Shown here in pieces: positions 1 to 11,700 of a stretch of 64,000 bases of DNA. Origin of the DNA: Phyto melanocephala (taxonomy: Eukaryota > Arthropoda > Insecta > Diptera > Rhinophoridae); NCBI GenBank assembly GCA_941918925.1, contig OW799233.1, positions 111,783,833 through 111,847,832 of the forward strand, read 5' to 3'. Position 1 is the first letter of the stretch. Each line of letters begins with the position of its first letter. A model generated the notes under the pieces. That model was not told the DNA's origin and ran no database searches. It was given only the letters and a program-made list of their open reading frames with translations. The position numbers and the translations under genes were made by a program.

Positions 1-27
1 TTAAAAAGTAAAACTTTTCCATAGGAA

Positions 28-707
28 TTAAAAAAAAAAAACAAAAAAAAAAAGAAGAAATCTGGAATGAACAGCCGGATTAGAGTCTCTTTGCAAATTC
101 CAACAGTAGTCTGCCATCATATGTGTATCCCACCTTCCCTGGTACCGATTCTCCATAATTTTGATATCTTGGTAAAACCCAAATTTTCGTGAAATCCGTC
201 CAAGTGACTGTGCAATATGGATTTTAATACTCATGTTGCAGCTAAGGTCTCTAAACTTATCCAGCATATTCTCCACTAATTGAACATAATTTGAAGCTTT
301 GTTATTTCCCAAGAAATTTTTTACAACTTGCACGAATGATATCCACGCATTTCGTTCAGTTTCGGTCATTGACTTATCAAAATCGTTGTCAGTCATAAAC
401 TGCCTTATTTGGGGACCGTCAAAAACTCCTGCTCTAATCTTATCTCTACTTATATTAGGCATTTCGCTGCAAATATATGCAAAACATTCCCCATCGTGAT
501 TCAGAGCCTTAACAAACTGCTTCATGAGTCCACTGTCGCAAATTTACAGATTGTATCTTGGTCACCAAGATCAACTCAAAAGTAATCTAAATACGATTTT
601 TTAACACATTCCGAAATAAGTCTTACGTTTTCTTTAAAGATGTATTCTCCACAAATATAACAAAATGTGTCGGCGTTATTTTTACAACATCTTCTATTGG
701 AAGTCAT
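28..707 (-). pseudogene. Relic of a multicopy arthropod gene family of unknown function
   Basis: The minus strand opens with ATG at 707 and reads MTSNRRCCKNNADTFCYICG, a Cys-rich start suggesting zinc binding. It hits a stop after about 43 codons and resumes from about 525 with KQFVKALNHDGECFAYIC through RYQGRWDTHMMADYCW. I recognise these strings as a family found in many copies in arthropod and cnidarian genomes; I know no function and no accepted name. The copy is broken. The C-X2-C start and the middle part are separated by a stop and apparent deletions. Near 190-215 the family-like stretch HSHLDGFHENLG is present but in a different frame from the open frame around it, and a segment before QDIKIMENRYQGRW is missing. 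The last codons run into poly-A/T. It is either a decayed host gene copy or cargo of a mobile element; no flanking repeats were seen. Confidence 0.6.
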
Positions 708-2647
708 TTCTATTTAGATCAACACTTTTTTAATAAACTTCTTACAAGCAACTAACCTCCGATTTGCAATTGGAGTGCAAAAAGAAAAAAATAAAGTTCT
801 GAATAATATAACACAAATAAAATTCCCGTTCATCAGCTAGCAATTACACAAAAAATAATATTTTCGGAAAAAACGGAATGACAGACTAATATACATATAC
901 CCTCCTCATTTACAGTGGAGGGTAAAAACAAAGCTATATCATGAAAACTAGAGCTGACAGAGACAAACTGAATACAGAATTGAATTCAGCGCACCCAAAT
1001 TAACTAGAATCAGTTGATAAATTCAAAGAAGCAAAAATATTTTTTAATTTTGTCGGGCTGTGCAATCTTTATTTTATTTCAAAACAATAAGCTTATGTAT
1101 TGCATTTCGTTGGTATCAGTTACACAGATTACCAGAAGAAGGGCGAAAACCATTTATAACTTACAATTTTCTTTTGAACTGTATTATTTATTTTTAATTG
1201 TCAAATGGACTGATAAAACAATTAAACGACAATTAACTCTGTACGCTGACAAAGTGTTTAAAAAACGAAAAGTTCTTATGAAAGTTATGGATATAAATTG
1301 GCACTGAATCCATCGTTTAAACTTAAATAAAGCAAAACATGTTTAACAAGTCTCACTTTGTCTGTTAACTCCTAGTGATTCATTCTGTATTTATGTTACT
1401 TGTGTCGTTTTTGCGCAAAGTTTAAATTAACTTTAAACCATCTATTTTATCTCCGTTTATAGCCATTAACCATTACTAAATGCAATCCTATATTTCACAC
1501 TTATTAATTTGTCTCAACAAACAGATAATTAAACTTTTATAATAGCAATTACGTTTACACAATATGCCTTAATATTAATATAAAAATTTTCTTTGTGAGA
1601 GCAATTAATTTCATAATTTATTTAGTAGAATATAATGTATATTTTAAAACCACAATTAAAACAATATGAAAAACAATATGTGTCTGGACATGGACGCACA
1701 CAAAAGTACTTAAAATTATATAAATTACAATCAAAAACAAAAATTCAACAACAACAACAACAACACAAGTATTAATTTAAATATTGTAAAACAAATTTTA
1801 ATGACTAATAAAATCATTTAACATTTTTACTAATAACTATTGCTCTTATTAATTTAATAGCTTTTATATCTTTTATAGCAGCTCATGTTGTTATAGTTGT
1901 TGTTGTTGTTGTATTTTTTATAAGCATTATTAAGAGTACTGTTAATTGCTTTAAATAACTGTTAATTAAAGGCCAACTGATTTGGTTACACAGAGTCTGC
2001 AAGACTTTGCTGTTGAAGAGGAGCAAAACAAAATTAAATTTTAGTCAACATATGCTGGCAAGATGGTGGAAACTGTAAAGATCCAACAACATTGAAAGTA
2101 AACAAGTACAAGTACTGGCACAAGTACTACAAACAACGTTGTCTTCCAAGTGGGCTTAAACAATCAGCCAAGTGTGTCTATTTGCTTTGCCAACAAAACA
2201 ACCAAAAAAAGGAGAGAGAGAATTCTTCAAACTTTGGATAAAAATTCCTAGTTTAAGTTGAAAAAAATTAATGTAAAATTATACGAGTTTATATAAGGCA
2301 CTACATTGGGCTTGAAATGACTTAAAATATGAAAATGTATAGCAAACATAAAATTAAATATCAACATGTTTTGCTGAAACTTAATTGTTTCGAAAATAAC
2401 AATAGCATTGAAAAAAAAATTATTCAAATTGTAAGGTACACAATTTGGTTTTTTTCATTATTTAAGAAAAAATTATTTGAAGAATTTTGTTATGTAATAA
2501 AGAGAAAGATTTTAACTTTCAGCAATATAATGTATGTAGACGCTAAACTTGAAAATCAATTAATTTTAAAAACTGCCCGCTACTCTCTGAGCCAAACACT
2601 CGATTTAACACAGAAAAGAACAAAAAAAAAAAATAAATAAATCGAAT
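708..2647. other. AT-rich stretch without recognisable gene
   Basis: No coding similarity was recognised. It holds a (CAA)n run near 1746-1765 and a complementary (GTT)n run near 1896-1912, which could pair in RNA but look like ordinary microsatellites. The short open frames are AT-biased and look random. Confidence 0.5.
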
Positions 2648-2700
2648 AAACAAACAATAGATTCGACCATGCCGCAACTGATAATAACCTTCACCATTCT
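2648..2700 (-). repeat. Degenerate 3' end of a DINE-1-like repeat
   Basis: Read on the minus strand this gives GGTGAAGGTTATTATCAG, then a decayed form of the ATTCGGC-ACG-GCCGAAT hairpin, then a TTGTTTG-like end. This matches the 3' ends of the better copies at 28.5, 47.6 and 47.9 kb. The rest of the copy is not recognisable. Confidence 0.5.
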
Positions 2701-2766
2701 GTCGCACACTAAATCCAATAACGTAAGAACTCAAAAAATTTTTTTTTTCTAAAAATTGATTTCTTA

Positions 2767-3455
2767 AATTACAATTACATGTAATTGTAATTGAAAAAAT
2801 TCCAATTACAATTACATGTAATTGAAATTGGAAAAAATCCAATTACAATTACATTTAATTGGAAAAAAAAATTTTTCATTAAGTAATTTAAAAAAAGCAA
2901 GTAATCATTACTTTTTTAAGTATTTATTGTCTAAAAAGTATTTAATTACAAAAATTATCAATTACATATTATATAAGCCAGTCTTTACCATTTAATAGTT
3001 TTCAGTTTAAAAATGTTACGAACACTTCCGAATTGAAATTTCAATAATGATCGAAATGAAATCGATCGTTTTTCATCACATACCTGATTGAAAAATAATT
3101 AAGACAAGGAACCAATTTAAAAAAATTTATTATTTGCTTTAAATAACACAATTTTTTTTCATATTATTTAGAAAATCGTTTTAAGAATTTTAAGTTTTAT
3201 TTTATGGTTTTAAAAATGTAATTGAATTTTGTTCAAATTCAAGTAATTATTTGTTGATTAATTACAATTACAATTACTTGTAATTAGTAATTGAACATTT
3301 TCAATTACAATTACATGTAATGTGTATTTGATTTTTTTCAATTAACAATTACAAGTAATTGTAATTGACATTTTTCAATTACAATTACATTTTATTGTAA
3401 TTGAGTTAAGTCCTTACTTTCAATTACAATTACTTGTAATTGAAATGTAATTGAG
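2767..3455. repeat. Cluster of ATTACAATTAC palindromes (possible DNA-transposon ends)
   Basis: Positions 2767-2792 form a perfect 26-nt palindrome centred on ACATGT. Variants of ATTACAATTAC and its complement recur to about 2865 and again from about 3230 to 3455, flanking a ~360-bp AT-rich core. Paired clusters of one short motif around a core resemble subterminal repeats of a DNA transposon, but no clean terminal repeat or target duplication could be fixed. Confidence 0.5.
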
Positions 3456-3539
3456 ATCCCCCAGGTCTGCTATAAACCATAGATACCCAAAAATGTTTTG
3501 CAGCCGTATTGGTGAGAGAATTTTAAAGGACAGTGCTAT

Positions 3540-3712
3540 GAAAAAATAAGCTCACAGATTCCTATCAAAATTTAATCACAATAAGTTGTTTTAGTTTTTA
3601 AAAATATATAATAATGCAGTCAGATTGAATTTGCTACTTTTTAGTTAAAAGAAAAAATAAGCGTAAAGATTTCCATCAAAAATTGATACAAAAACTTGTT
3701 TTGGGTGTAATA
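3540..3712. repeat. Two diverged direct repeats of about 112 bp
   Basis: The phrase GAAAAAATAAGC, then AAAGATTTCCATCAAAA and AACTTGTTTT (with variants), occurs near 3540 and again near 3650. No function is suggested. Confidence 0.35.
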
Positions 3713-4472
3713 CCATAGACAGGCGACAGCGTTAATTTGCATTAAAATCTCACTAATGCGAATTAAAATTTTGCTGTGACAGACGACTGTTTCTGCATTT
3801 AGTAAAAATTGTAAATGCACTAGCAATCACAAATCTGAACATGTTGCTACAAGTTGGGATGGCAGAAGGACACTCTGAAATAAGAGAAATGGAATTGTGG
3901 AAATTCGTAGGTTTAATGGTATCTTTTCATAGAGGTTATAATTCATACATACATATGTATGTATGTATGTAGGTATGTGGTATTTTTTAAAGGACCGTAA
4001 CAGCACTTTTTGGGAGAGTGACGTGCTTACGATGGACGATACCAGTATTAGGGAAAACTTTCACCTAAACAGAAAGGCATTCCAAAAAATATGTAAAAGA
4101 TTTCAACATATCGAATCTATTCTATATCTATGATCAAAAGAGTGCTGATGATGAAACCGTAGCTGGTTTCGAAAATGCATTCCACTCAGCTAGTATCGGG
4201 TGACTAACTTTTCCTAGATATTCTGTCATTATCACATAGAACTTATAGCCTAATATGAAAATATGAATCTATTTTTATTTAACATTTTTGATTTTTTAAT
4301 TTTTTGATTGATTGCCGACCGTGTTGCCATATTGAAATTGATAAATGCAGTATAAATTCAATATGATCTAGTGCATTTACGTGAAATCTAATACACATTG
4401 GAATGGGGATAATTCAATAGTTAATTTGGATTAAGACTTTTAATGCAAATTAACGCTGTCGTCTGTCTATGG
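3713..4472 (+). mobile_element. PIF/Harbinger-type transposon relic with 35-bp inverted ends
   Basis: The ends are inverted repeats: CCATAGACAGGCGACAGCG at 3713 and its complement with one change at 4472, with similarity continuing through TTAATTTGCATTA. Inside, around 4035-4110, the plus strand reads ENFHLNRKAFQKICKRF, which resembles the segment early in Harbinger transposases (HARBI1 family) where a helix-rich region precedes the catalytic domain. The catalytic DDE part is absent and stops are frequent, so it is a deletion derivative. A clear 3-bp target duplication was not found. The family assignment is inference; the inverted ends are seen directly. Confidence 0.55.
3949..3976. repeat. 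(ATGT)n microsatellite
   Basis: A short run of CATA/TATG tetranucleotides lies inside the Harbinger-type relic. Confidence 0.7.
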
Positions 4473-4758
4473 AATAAAAAACTAATACAAATGCAGTATT
4501 TATCATTTTTTTTACTTGTTAAAATTGAAAATTTTCAATATAGTTTTCAGTTTTATATTTGTCTTTTTAAAAATAAAATATTTTTTTAAATCCTTCGTAA
4601 TTTTTTTACGCACTGTTTATTTAAAATATATACCAACACAGCTGCTAAGCAAGTGCACTCGTCGTTGTCTTATAAACGACTAATCGAAAGAGCATAAAAA
4701 TAAAAGTGGTGGGGCTTACAAACAATTGTTTGATGAAATGGGCATCTATGGTCTAAAC
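4473..4758. other. AT-rich spacer
   Basis: Nothing recognisable apart from the likely target duplication copy GGTCTAAAC at 4750-4758 belonging to the adjacent MITE. Confidence 0.4.
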
Positions 4759-4975
4759 TATGGTACAATCATCAGGTAGCCTCACTAAAACAGATGATTT
4801 TTTTTTTTATTATGTATGTTTATGTATGTGTATAAATTGTGTATATATAAATTCTACCACCAAAAAAACACACAAACACATTTGCTTTTTGACATTTCAG
4901 TCGTCGTTTTCCAACAAAAAAATGCATGTAGGATTCTGTTGTTGCAGAGCTGAGGCTACCTGATAATTGTACCAT
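4759..4975. mobile_element. 217-bp MITE with ~25-bp inverted ends and 9-bp near-duplicate flanks
   Basis: The left end ATGGTACAATCATCAGGTAG is matched by the complement of the right end (4951-4975) with one change; both arms continue into CCTCA. The flanks GGTCTAAAC (4750-4758) and GGTCTAAGC (4976-4984) look like an aged 9-bp target duplication, which would suit a Mutator-like element, or an 8-bp one for hAT. The internal open frame is AT-rich and not protein-like. Confidence 0.6.
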
Positions 4976-5290
4976 GGTCTAAGCCTTTGCTTTTAATCGC
5001 TATTTTTTTAAAGTACCGTTATATCTTTTATTTGTTCAGTGCATTGCTTCTGCATGATCAACTAAAGATAGAAGAAGAAGAATTATTTACTTTTATTTTA
5101 TATAAGAAGTGTTTTTTTTAATTTTTGCGCATTTACTGTAAAAGTTATAAATTTTGTGGGGCATTATTATGAATTGTGCTTCTTAATTGAAAAAGGAAAA
5201 AGAATTTAAGTATTTTAGCAGTTAAAAAGGGAAATCGAAAAGATTTCAGTTTAGCGGCTAAAAACTTAAAATTCTACAAACGCAATAAAA
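4976..5290. other. AT-rich spacer
   Basis: No gene, terminal repeat or structured signal was recognised. Confidence 0.4.
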
Positions 5291-5465
5291 AAACAAGTAA
5301 GAGCGCTATATTCGGCCGTGCCGAATCTTATATACCCTTCACAATGTGTAGTCATGCAATAACAGTAGTTTGTGTCACCATTCATCCCATATGAAATACG
5401 TACATACATATAAAAACATACATATATAAAAACATCCCATTGTAAAATTATAAATTCACGTATGT

Positions 5466-5517
<52 letters not shown>

Positions 5518-6173
5518 AAAAAAAAAATTTAAAAAAAAATTAAAAAAAAAAAAATTATATATATATAATATATATAAAACAAAAAAAAAAAATAAAAAAA
5601 AAATCAAAAAAAAAATTAAAAAAAAATAAAAAAAAATCAAAAAAAAAATTAAAAAAAATAATAATAAACATATATATATTATATTAAATAAAAAATAAAA
5701 AAAAAATAAAAAAAAAAATTAAAAAAAAAATTTTTTAAAAATTAAAAAAAAATTTTTTTTGGCTCAGCTGGGATTCGATGCCACGTTTTCTCTAACCAGT
5801 ATACACGTTTGTATGTATGTATGTTGTTGTTGTAATGTTGTTTTTGTGAAAAAAAAATGGAGGTGGTCGTGGGTTTTTGCTCATATCTCTGTTGTTTATG
5901 TACCGATGTTTCTGATTTTCAGTAGCGATCTACTCCCGAATATTTCTGATATTTTAATACCTTACCCGGGTCCAACCTATGTCGGGGGGCTTCAAAAAGT
6001 TGATTTCAACATACACACGGACAGACGGACAGACTAACAGGGCTTAATCGACTCCCCTATTCATAAGCTTTCAGAAAATATATACTTTATGGGGTCGGAA
6101 ATGAAAATTGTAGAAATTTCACACGGAATGACAAACCTATATATACCCTTTTTCACTGTGTGAAGGGTATAAT
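5291..6173 (-). mobile_element. DINE-1/INE-1-like element
   Basis: On the minus strand it begins near 6173 with TATACCCTTCAC...GGGTATA, continues with CCGACCCCATAAAGTATATA and a run of GTCCGTCTGTCCG, and ends at 5291 with the hairpin ATTCGGC-ACG-GCCGAAT (5310-5326) followed by CTCTTACTTGTTT. This arrangement is that of INE-1/DINE-1, non-autonomous Helentron-derived elements of flies. A long A/T homopolymer region (about 5470-5758) fills the middle and yields only a spurious Phe-rich frame. The closest relative in the window is the outer element at 46411-47912. Confidence 0.75.
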
Positions 6174-6497
6174 AAAAAACCAATAGCAAGCCCATATTCA
6201 ATATGGACTATTTTCATAATGGAACAAATTTGCTTTTAAATATTAAAATCACCTTTTCATAAAAGGTTGATTACCTCTCTCGAAAATTTAGGACTTTTAA
6301 GTTGTGACGTTATTGTATTCAATTTATAATGTAGATAGGGTTAGTGACCACATCGTAGCATTGCGTAGATTTGAATTTAATGTTTTAAGCCATTTTGGTT
6401 TTTTTTCTGCTTGATTTTGAATTTCTTATATATGAAGGTAACTGTATTCTACTAGAAAAGTGCTTTCATTTAAAACCTTTACTGATGGGGTTAATTA

Positions 6498-6506
<9 letters not shown>

Positions 6507-6549
<43 letters not shown>
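6507..6549. repeat. (TA)n microsatellite
   Basis: An uninterrupted run of about 21 TA units. Confidence 0.85.
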
Positions 6550-6552
<3 letters not shown>

Positions 6553-7739
6553 ACATTTTGTTTCGGACGCCATCTTGAATTTTTTTGAGTTCTAAACTTT
6601 TGCATAGTTTACTGTATTCTAGCTCTATTATTCGATACAAATATTGTAGGGGTTGAAGGGCGAGCATATTAATTACTAGATTTGATCCGGTATATATATT
6701 AAAGTTTTCGGATTTTTTAAAGTTTTTTTTTTACTTTGTTATATTTTGCTTGGAAACCCTTTATCTGATACTTTAGCTGACCAAAAAACTGCACAAATCA
6801 ATTTTCGTTTGTAAATTTGACGAAAAATATGGATGCAGTTGTATTTTGGAGCTGATATTTCAGTGAGTTTCAATGAGATTATTTTCTCAGAAATAACTGC
6901 TGCAACTACAGTTCGTAATTATATGTCCTTGGCGTGTCCCTTAATTAATTGAAAGCTCAAGTAACATGATATATTTAAATATATATATATTTTCCCAATA
7001 ACTTATACCCTGTTCAGACAGTTATTTTTAATTATTTCAATTAAGTGTTGATTGAGCAATTAAAAAATATGTTCACACATAAATACTCAATTTATCTTGC
7101 TCCATTAGCATTTGATAGCAGTAAAAGTATGATGTATGTATTTATACCAAATCAAATAATGCCATCTTTTCAGTTTTTTCCCTGTTCATAAAATACATAT
7201 ATTTACAATTATATTTATATATATATGTTTATACATATATGTATGTATTTGAAAATTTAAACATTTTTTTTTAAATTTTCATCAAACATTTTCCAATTTC
7301 TTACTTCTTATTTTTTGTATATTTATTTGTTTGACATTAGAAATGCCACCTATAGAAGTTTCTTCTCACTGAACATACTTCTCAAGAGTTGTATTTCGAG
7401 TTTTGGACAATAAGTGAAACAATTAAGTATATATTGCTTAATTTAAAAATAATTTTTAGTATTGTAAATTGAGCTCAGTTAGGCCTTTAATTGCGGTAAT
7501 ATTATAAATTGACAATTAAGGCGCGTGTGTGAACATAGTATTAGTCCAAAATTTGTAACGAATATTTCTAGTGTCATAGCATTTTTATATAGTAATACAA
7601 GCGTTCTGTTACACTTCGTAATGCTGAAAAAGGTTTATTTGTATGGTAGAAATATGGAAAAAACAGAGGCAGTCGTGTTTATTTGCTTAAAAATTAAAAG
7701 ATTAACGAGCGATTGTATTGGATTTCAATAGAAATTTAT
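6550..7739. other. AT-rich stretch with one weak inverted repeat
   Basis: ATGTTCACAC at 7069-7078 has its complement at 7527-7536, about 450 bp apart, perhaps the ends of an old MITE. The open frame at 7525-7731 shows no recognisable protein features. Confidence 0.35.
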
Positions 7740-7941
7740 CTTTAAATATTTTCTAAGGATTGAGACCTTATGGATAGATGTGCAACATGTAGGGACTTTG
7801 AAAAGTTTATTTCAACCAATACATCGATAGAGGGACGAACATACATTGACTCATCGGCTCACCTAGTCATCAGCTTATAAAATATATATTCTTAATGGCA
7901 TCGGAAATGAATGTTATCGAAATTTCAAATGGAAAGACAAA
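7740..7941 (-). repeat. Degenerate DINE-1-like 5' part
   Basis: The minus strand shows decayed versions of the TTTGTCATTCCGTTTGAAAT, CCGACCCCATAAAGTATATA and AAAGCTTATGAATAG blocks of the better copies. It is interrupted by the Helentron-like element that starts at 7942. Confidence 0.55.
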
Positions 7942-8390
7942 TCTATATAAATAAAAATCAATGCTATTTTTCGTTGTAATTTTATAACTCAAAAAAGGAG
8001 CTCATCTATCCGAACCAAATGCTTAGGCTTTGCTCGGACTATTCAGTAGATGGTTTATGTGAAGTTTGCACAAAATCCGTCGAGCGATTAACGCGTAAAA
8101 AAGGGTAAATTCGGTAACTCAGTATCTCCAGGCTTAATAAAGATATCACAAAAATTCAGAAAGGACTAAAGAGCCTGTTAAAATAATTGGACAGGTGTCT
8201 GGCCCTTTTTAGAAATTATGAGTTTTAAGGGAAAAAAACGATTAAAAACTGAATTTTTGATACTTTTTTGAACAACCTATATCTTTGAGAGGGATAGCAA
8301 TAGGAAAAAAGTAAAAACGTAGTTTTACTTTCCTTAAAACAATCTAAATTGAATTTTTGATACGTAGCGAAGCACTGACCGGGCGGCTAG
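7942..8390 (+). mobile_element. Helentron-like non-autonomous element, 449 bp
   Basis: It starts TCTATATAAATAAAAATCAA and ends TAGCGAAGCACTGACCGGGC followed by GGCTAG. TCTATA-type starts and a GC-rich hairpin-like tail ending CTAG are typical of arthropod Helitron/Helentron-derived elements. It contains no ORF. It sits inside a decayed DINE-1-like copy. Confidence 0.6.
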
Positions 8391-10390
8391 TCCTACATAT
8401 ACCGCAGCCAGTTTAGAATTTAAATAATGTCAAGTGTGTGAGATATCATTGAAATTTTTTATTTTTTTTTGAAAGTGCTATTGATATCATTATGTTTGAA
8501 ATATAAGATTATGCAAATATGCTTTGAAGCATTATTTTGAGGGGTTAAGTTATACGTTCTCGGCGACCAGTTTACATGACTTTCACATGGCCTTACATTG
8601 CTTGTGTAAAATATGCAACACATAGCGCCATTCTGTGGTAACTAAATTTATATTGTTAGTGTCTGTATCGTTCAATTTATTAAAATAAATTTTAATTATC
8701 GACCTAAAGCGCTTACGGTAATGGCCTGGCCTCAGTAACTCTTTAGGAAATATAAGCCGATATGGTGATTCGATAAAACAATCTTAATAAATGGCTCTTT
8801 ACCAAATACATAAGATTGCATTTATATGTATAAATTTGGTGTGTTCTTTTAATGTGTTGAATAGAAATTGAATATCTAACTAATTTTATACATTATTGCT
8901 ACCATGACCGAAAATAATATGTTAAATTTTTAGCCAAATATTTTAATGAAAACAATATTTTTTTAAACCCCATATATTTACTGTTTGCGGGCCACACAAC
9001 TATTCTCTATTCTCTCTTAGGGTACTTTTGGTTGTAAAGATGCTTTAAATGTATAAAAAAGAATACTTGTTGTAGTACTTTTAGTTATTTACCACACTGT
9101 TTTCTTAAGTGCGCTAAAACAAACATTGCTAAGCTGACACATCCAAACAAACGTACAAACAATTTATTATATTAAAAATTACGATTATGATGATAATGAC
9201 GGTTATAACAATATTTACACTTTTAAAGTAAGTGCCAGTCTAACAAGAAGGACAAGAAAAAAATTGTATAACATGTTTTTGGAAGGGGGCATTATTTGTA
9301 GAAAATTTCCATAATTGTATTTTTATAACACTGTGCGTGTTAATTATGTTTGTGGTTAGGTTTTTATGTGCCATATCTACAAATACCCTGCAAACACTTG
9401 GCAATGACTTACTGAACTACATGCTTTTTAAAGACTTTTTCATATCGTCTGTCATACTAAGAAGTGCTTAAGTAATGACTTGATTTAGAACGTGATATTT
9501 TAAAAATTATTTTTTAGATACAGACACAATATTATTTCTTATTGCGAAATTTTTTAGAAGCCATTAAGATATCTTATGATTTTGATTTCTTTTAACACAC
9601 CTAAAGTGTAAGCAATAATGTTTTTGATAATGGCGGCGAATAAATAAACCGAATTTTTGCCCATAAAATGACTGAACTGGTCATTTGGGTTGTTGAAATC
9701 AAGATCTTATAAATTTCTGTTAAAGGAGGTATTTGCTTGAGTCCCTATTTGTAAGTCATCTTGTGAAGTACTTATTTGTTTCCCTGTTTATAAGCGAGTG
9801 TGGTATCCATTTGCCTCCAATGATATTGCCGTGGTTAAATAATGGGCTTAAGTCTTAGTTGTCCATTTCTCCAAATATTTGCTTGTAAGCCCCACCCCAT
9901 TTATTTTAATTGTCTTTAATTACGTCGTCCATGAGACAGCGGCATAATACCTTCAGTGTAAATGTATTATGTATCATATATATTTTTAAACTTATAAAAG
10001 CCGTGCCATAGTCACAATATCATAGCCATAATAAACCAAAAGTTGGTTGGTTTGTGTGGTTTATGTGATCAAAGTTTTATGAAAATATGTGCGCTTACTT
10101 TTTCGTTTCACTGTACTTTAAAATTTTCTCACTAATACGGCGCAAAACGTTTTTGGGGATTTGTGCTTTAGATTTCAACTGTAAGTTTGTAATTAGAGTT
10201 TTTGCTGGGTACATATTTGTAAGAATATTTGTAGAATCATATCGACAAACATAATGACGGCTAAACATAAGCTGTGCTGACAACTAGTATTTCCTATGTA
10301 ATAACAGGTTGTTAATTTTAAACAAAAACCAACAAATGGCTAAGCATTTGGTATAATCATATTGGTAAAGTATTTTAATATGAATCTTTT
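8391..10390. other. AT-rich stretch without recognisable gene
   Basis: No coding similarity or clean terminal repeats. The phrase CACATAGCGCCATTCTGTGG (about 8620) resembles ACGTAGCGTCATCCTGTGG at about 13180, suggesting two very old copies of one repeat. Confidence 0.4.
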
Positions 10391-10470
10391 TCAACCGCCT
10401 CAATATTAGCATCGAATGAAATAAAAGGGCTTAACCAGTAGAATATTCTACTAAGAAAAATTAAAATCTA

Positions 10471-11496
10471 CACGCAAAGAAAAAACATGGTTATGGTAAC
10501 CATAGTCTAATTGTATGATTGTGGTTGAAACATATAATGGTTGCCAAATATCATTAAATGTTTAATTAAAGCATCACAAAACCATCATATGCCTACAGTT
10601 GAAGTCGATAATTCTTGCTTATTTCTACGGCAATTTTTATAACATACTAGAAAAGCCCGTCGCGCGTAGCTACGCCCCTTAATGAATAAAAATGTACTCT
10701 GAATTTAAATTGAATATCAAGCGCAAAAAGCTAAAAATTATAAGTTTTTTAAATGGGCGTGGCCCTGCCCACTTTTCTAATCACAAAATTATATAGTCAT
10801 GGCAGCTCAATATGTGTGTGCAAAGTTTCAGAAAAATCGGTCAAGTGCAAGTAGCTAAAAATTATAACTAATTTTTTATGGGCGTGGCCCCGCATATTTT
10901 TTTACCACCCATAGACATTTCCTGGAATGTGTACAACAACCTGCCAAAGTTTGCGTCCGATTGGTTTTACAGTTTTGGAGTCTATAGCTAACACACACAC
11001 ACACACACACAGAGTTTCACTTTAATATATATAGATATAGATAGATGTTTTATATTTTCTCAATAATTTTTAAATTTCTCTAATTTTTAAAAAAAATTTT
11101 CTGACATCTCAAACTTTTAAAAACAGTAAAAATTTATTCAGAAAGAAGAAGAACATTTAAAATCAAAATGTTATTAAAAACATTATAGCTTGATTAATTT
11201 GTAATCATACTATTGTCTCACCTATTATTTGATAATTATTTGTATTTAATTTTGCTTTTGAATATAATGTAATGTTGGCGAATGCATCATACTAGTTTTG
11301 TAATTCATACAATATTTAAAGAAAAGCATATCATGAAACGCAAATAACAAATGATTAAATTCAAACAAAGATTTGATAACCGTGACAAAATATATGATAA
11401 AAATAATTATTGCCTCTTTTCGATAACCAAACATTGTTGTAGAAACTATAATATGACCGTCGTGATCATGTCGTAACCATGGTTTTTCTTTGCGTG
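10471..11496 (-). mobile_element. TA-flanked CACGCAAAG element, copy 1
   Basis: Inverted ends CACGCAAAGAAAAAACATGG and CCATGGTTTTTCTTTGCGTG, each bordered by TA (10469-10470 and 11497-11498), indicate a Tc1/mariner-type (IS630-Tc1) non-autonomous element. Without the nested Helentron-like copy it is about 640 bp. It contains blocks shared with copies 2 (35273), 3 (54859) and 4 (56026), in the opposite orientation. No transposase frame is visible. Confidence 0.75.
10647..11035 (-). mobile_element. Helentron-like element with two tandem units
   Basis: On the minus strand it starts TCTATATATATTAAAGTGAA, continues with a (GT)n run and AGCTATAGACTCC, carries two copies of the unit with GGGCGTGGCC/GGCCACGCCCAT, and ends with the palindrome GCGTAGCTACGC and CTAG. 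It is the same family as 61788-63479, which has 13 units. Confidence 0.75.
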
Positions 11497-11700
11497 TATG
11501 ATGGTAAGTCTTATCCCCCTCAACACCCACAATACATATATCAAATAAAAGCGCCTAACCAGTAGAACACAGCTAAAAAAAATTTTAAATTAAAGCTGGC
11601 GTCGGATATTATGAAAATGCCAATGTGGTAATCATACCTATATACATGATGGTAAATGGCACTATCAGATTCAAAATGGAATAGCTCTCTTATATGTTTT

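Larger units (their letters stand above)
10391..11700 (+). mobile_element. Decayed DINE-1-like copy split by a TA-flanked element
   Basis: The block GGGCTTAACCAGTAGAATA (about 10428) and the 3' end GATGGTAAATGGCACTATCA followed by a decayed hairpin (to 11700) line up with the copy at 26478-28525. The 5' end is not recognisable. The region between is filled by the TA-flanked element at 10471-11496. Confidence 0.55.

Noticed and set aside
1746..1912. (CAA)n and (GTT)n runs that could pair as a long hairpin
   Set aside because: Both are common microsatellites of fly DNA; pairing by low-complexity runs is not evidence of a structured RNA.
5266..5640. 124-codon Phe-rich frame
   Set aside because: It is the translation of an A/T homopolymer tract within a DINE-1-like repeat.
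7069..7536. Possible MITE defined by a 10-bp inverted repeat
   Set aside because: Ten bases 450 bp apart in AT-rich DNA is too weak; no target duplication or further end similarity was found.
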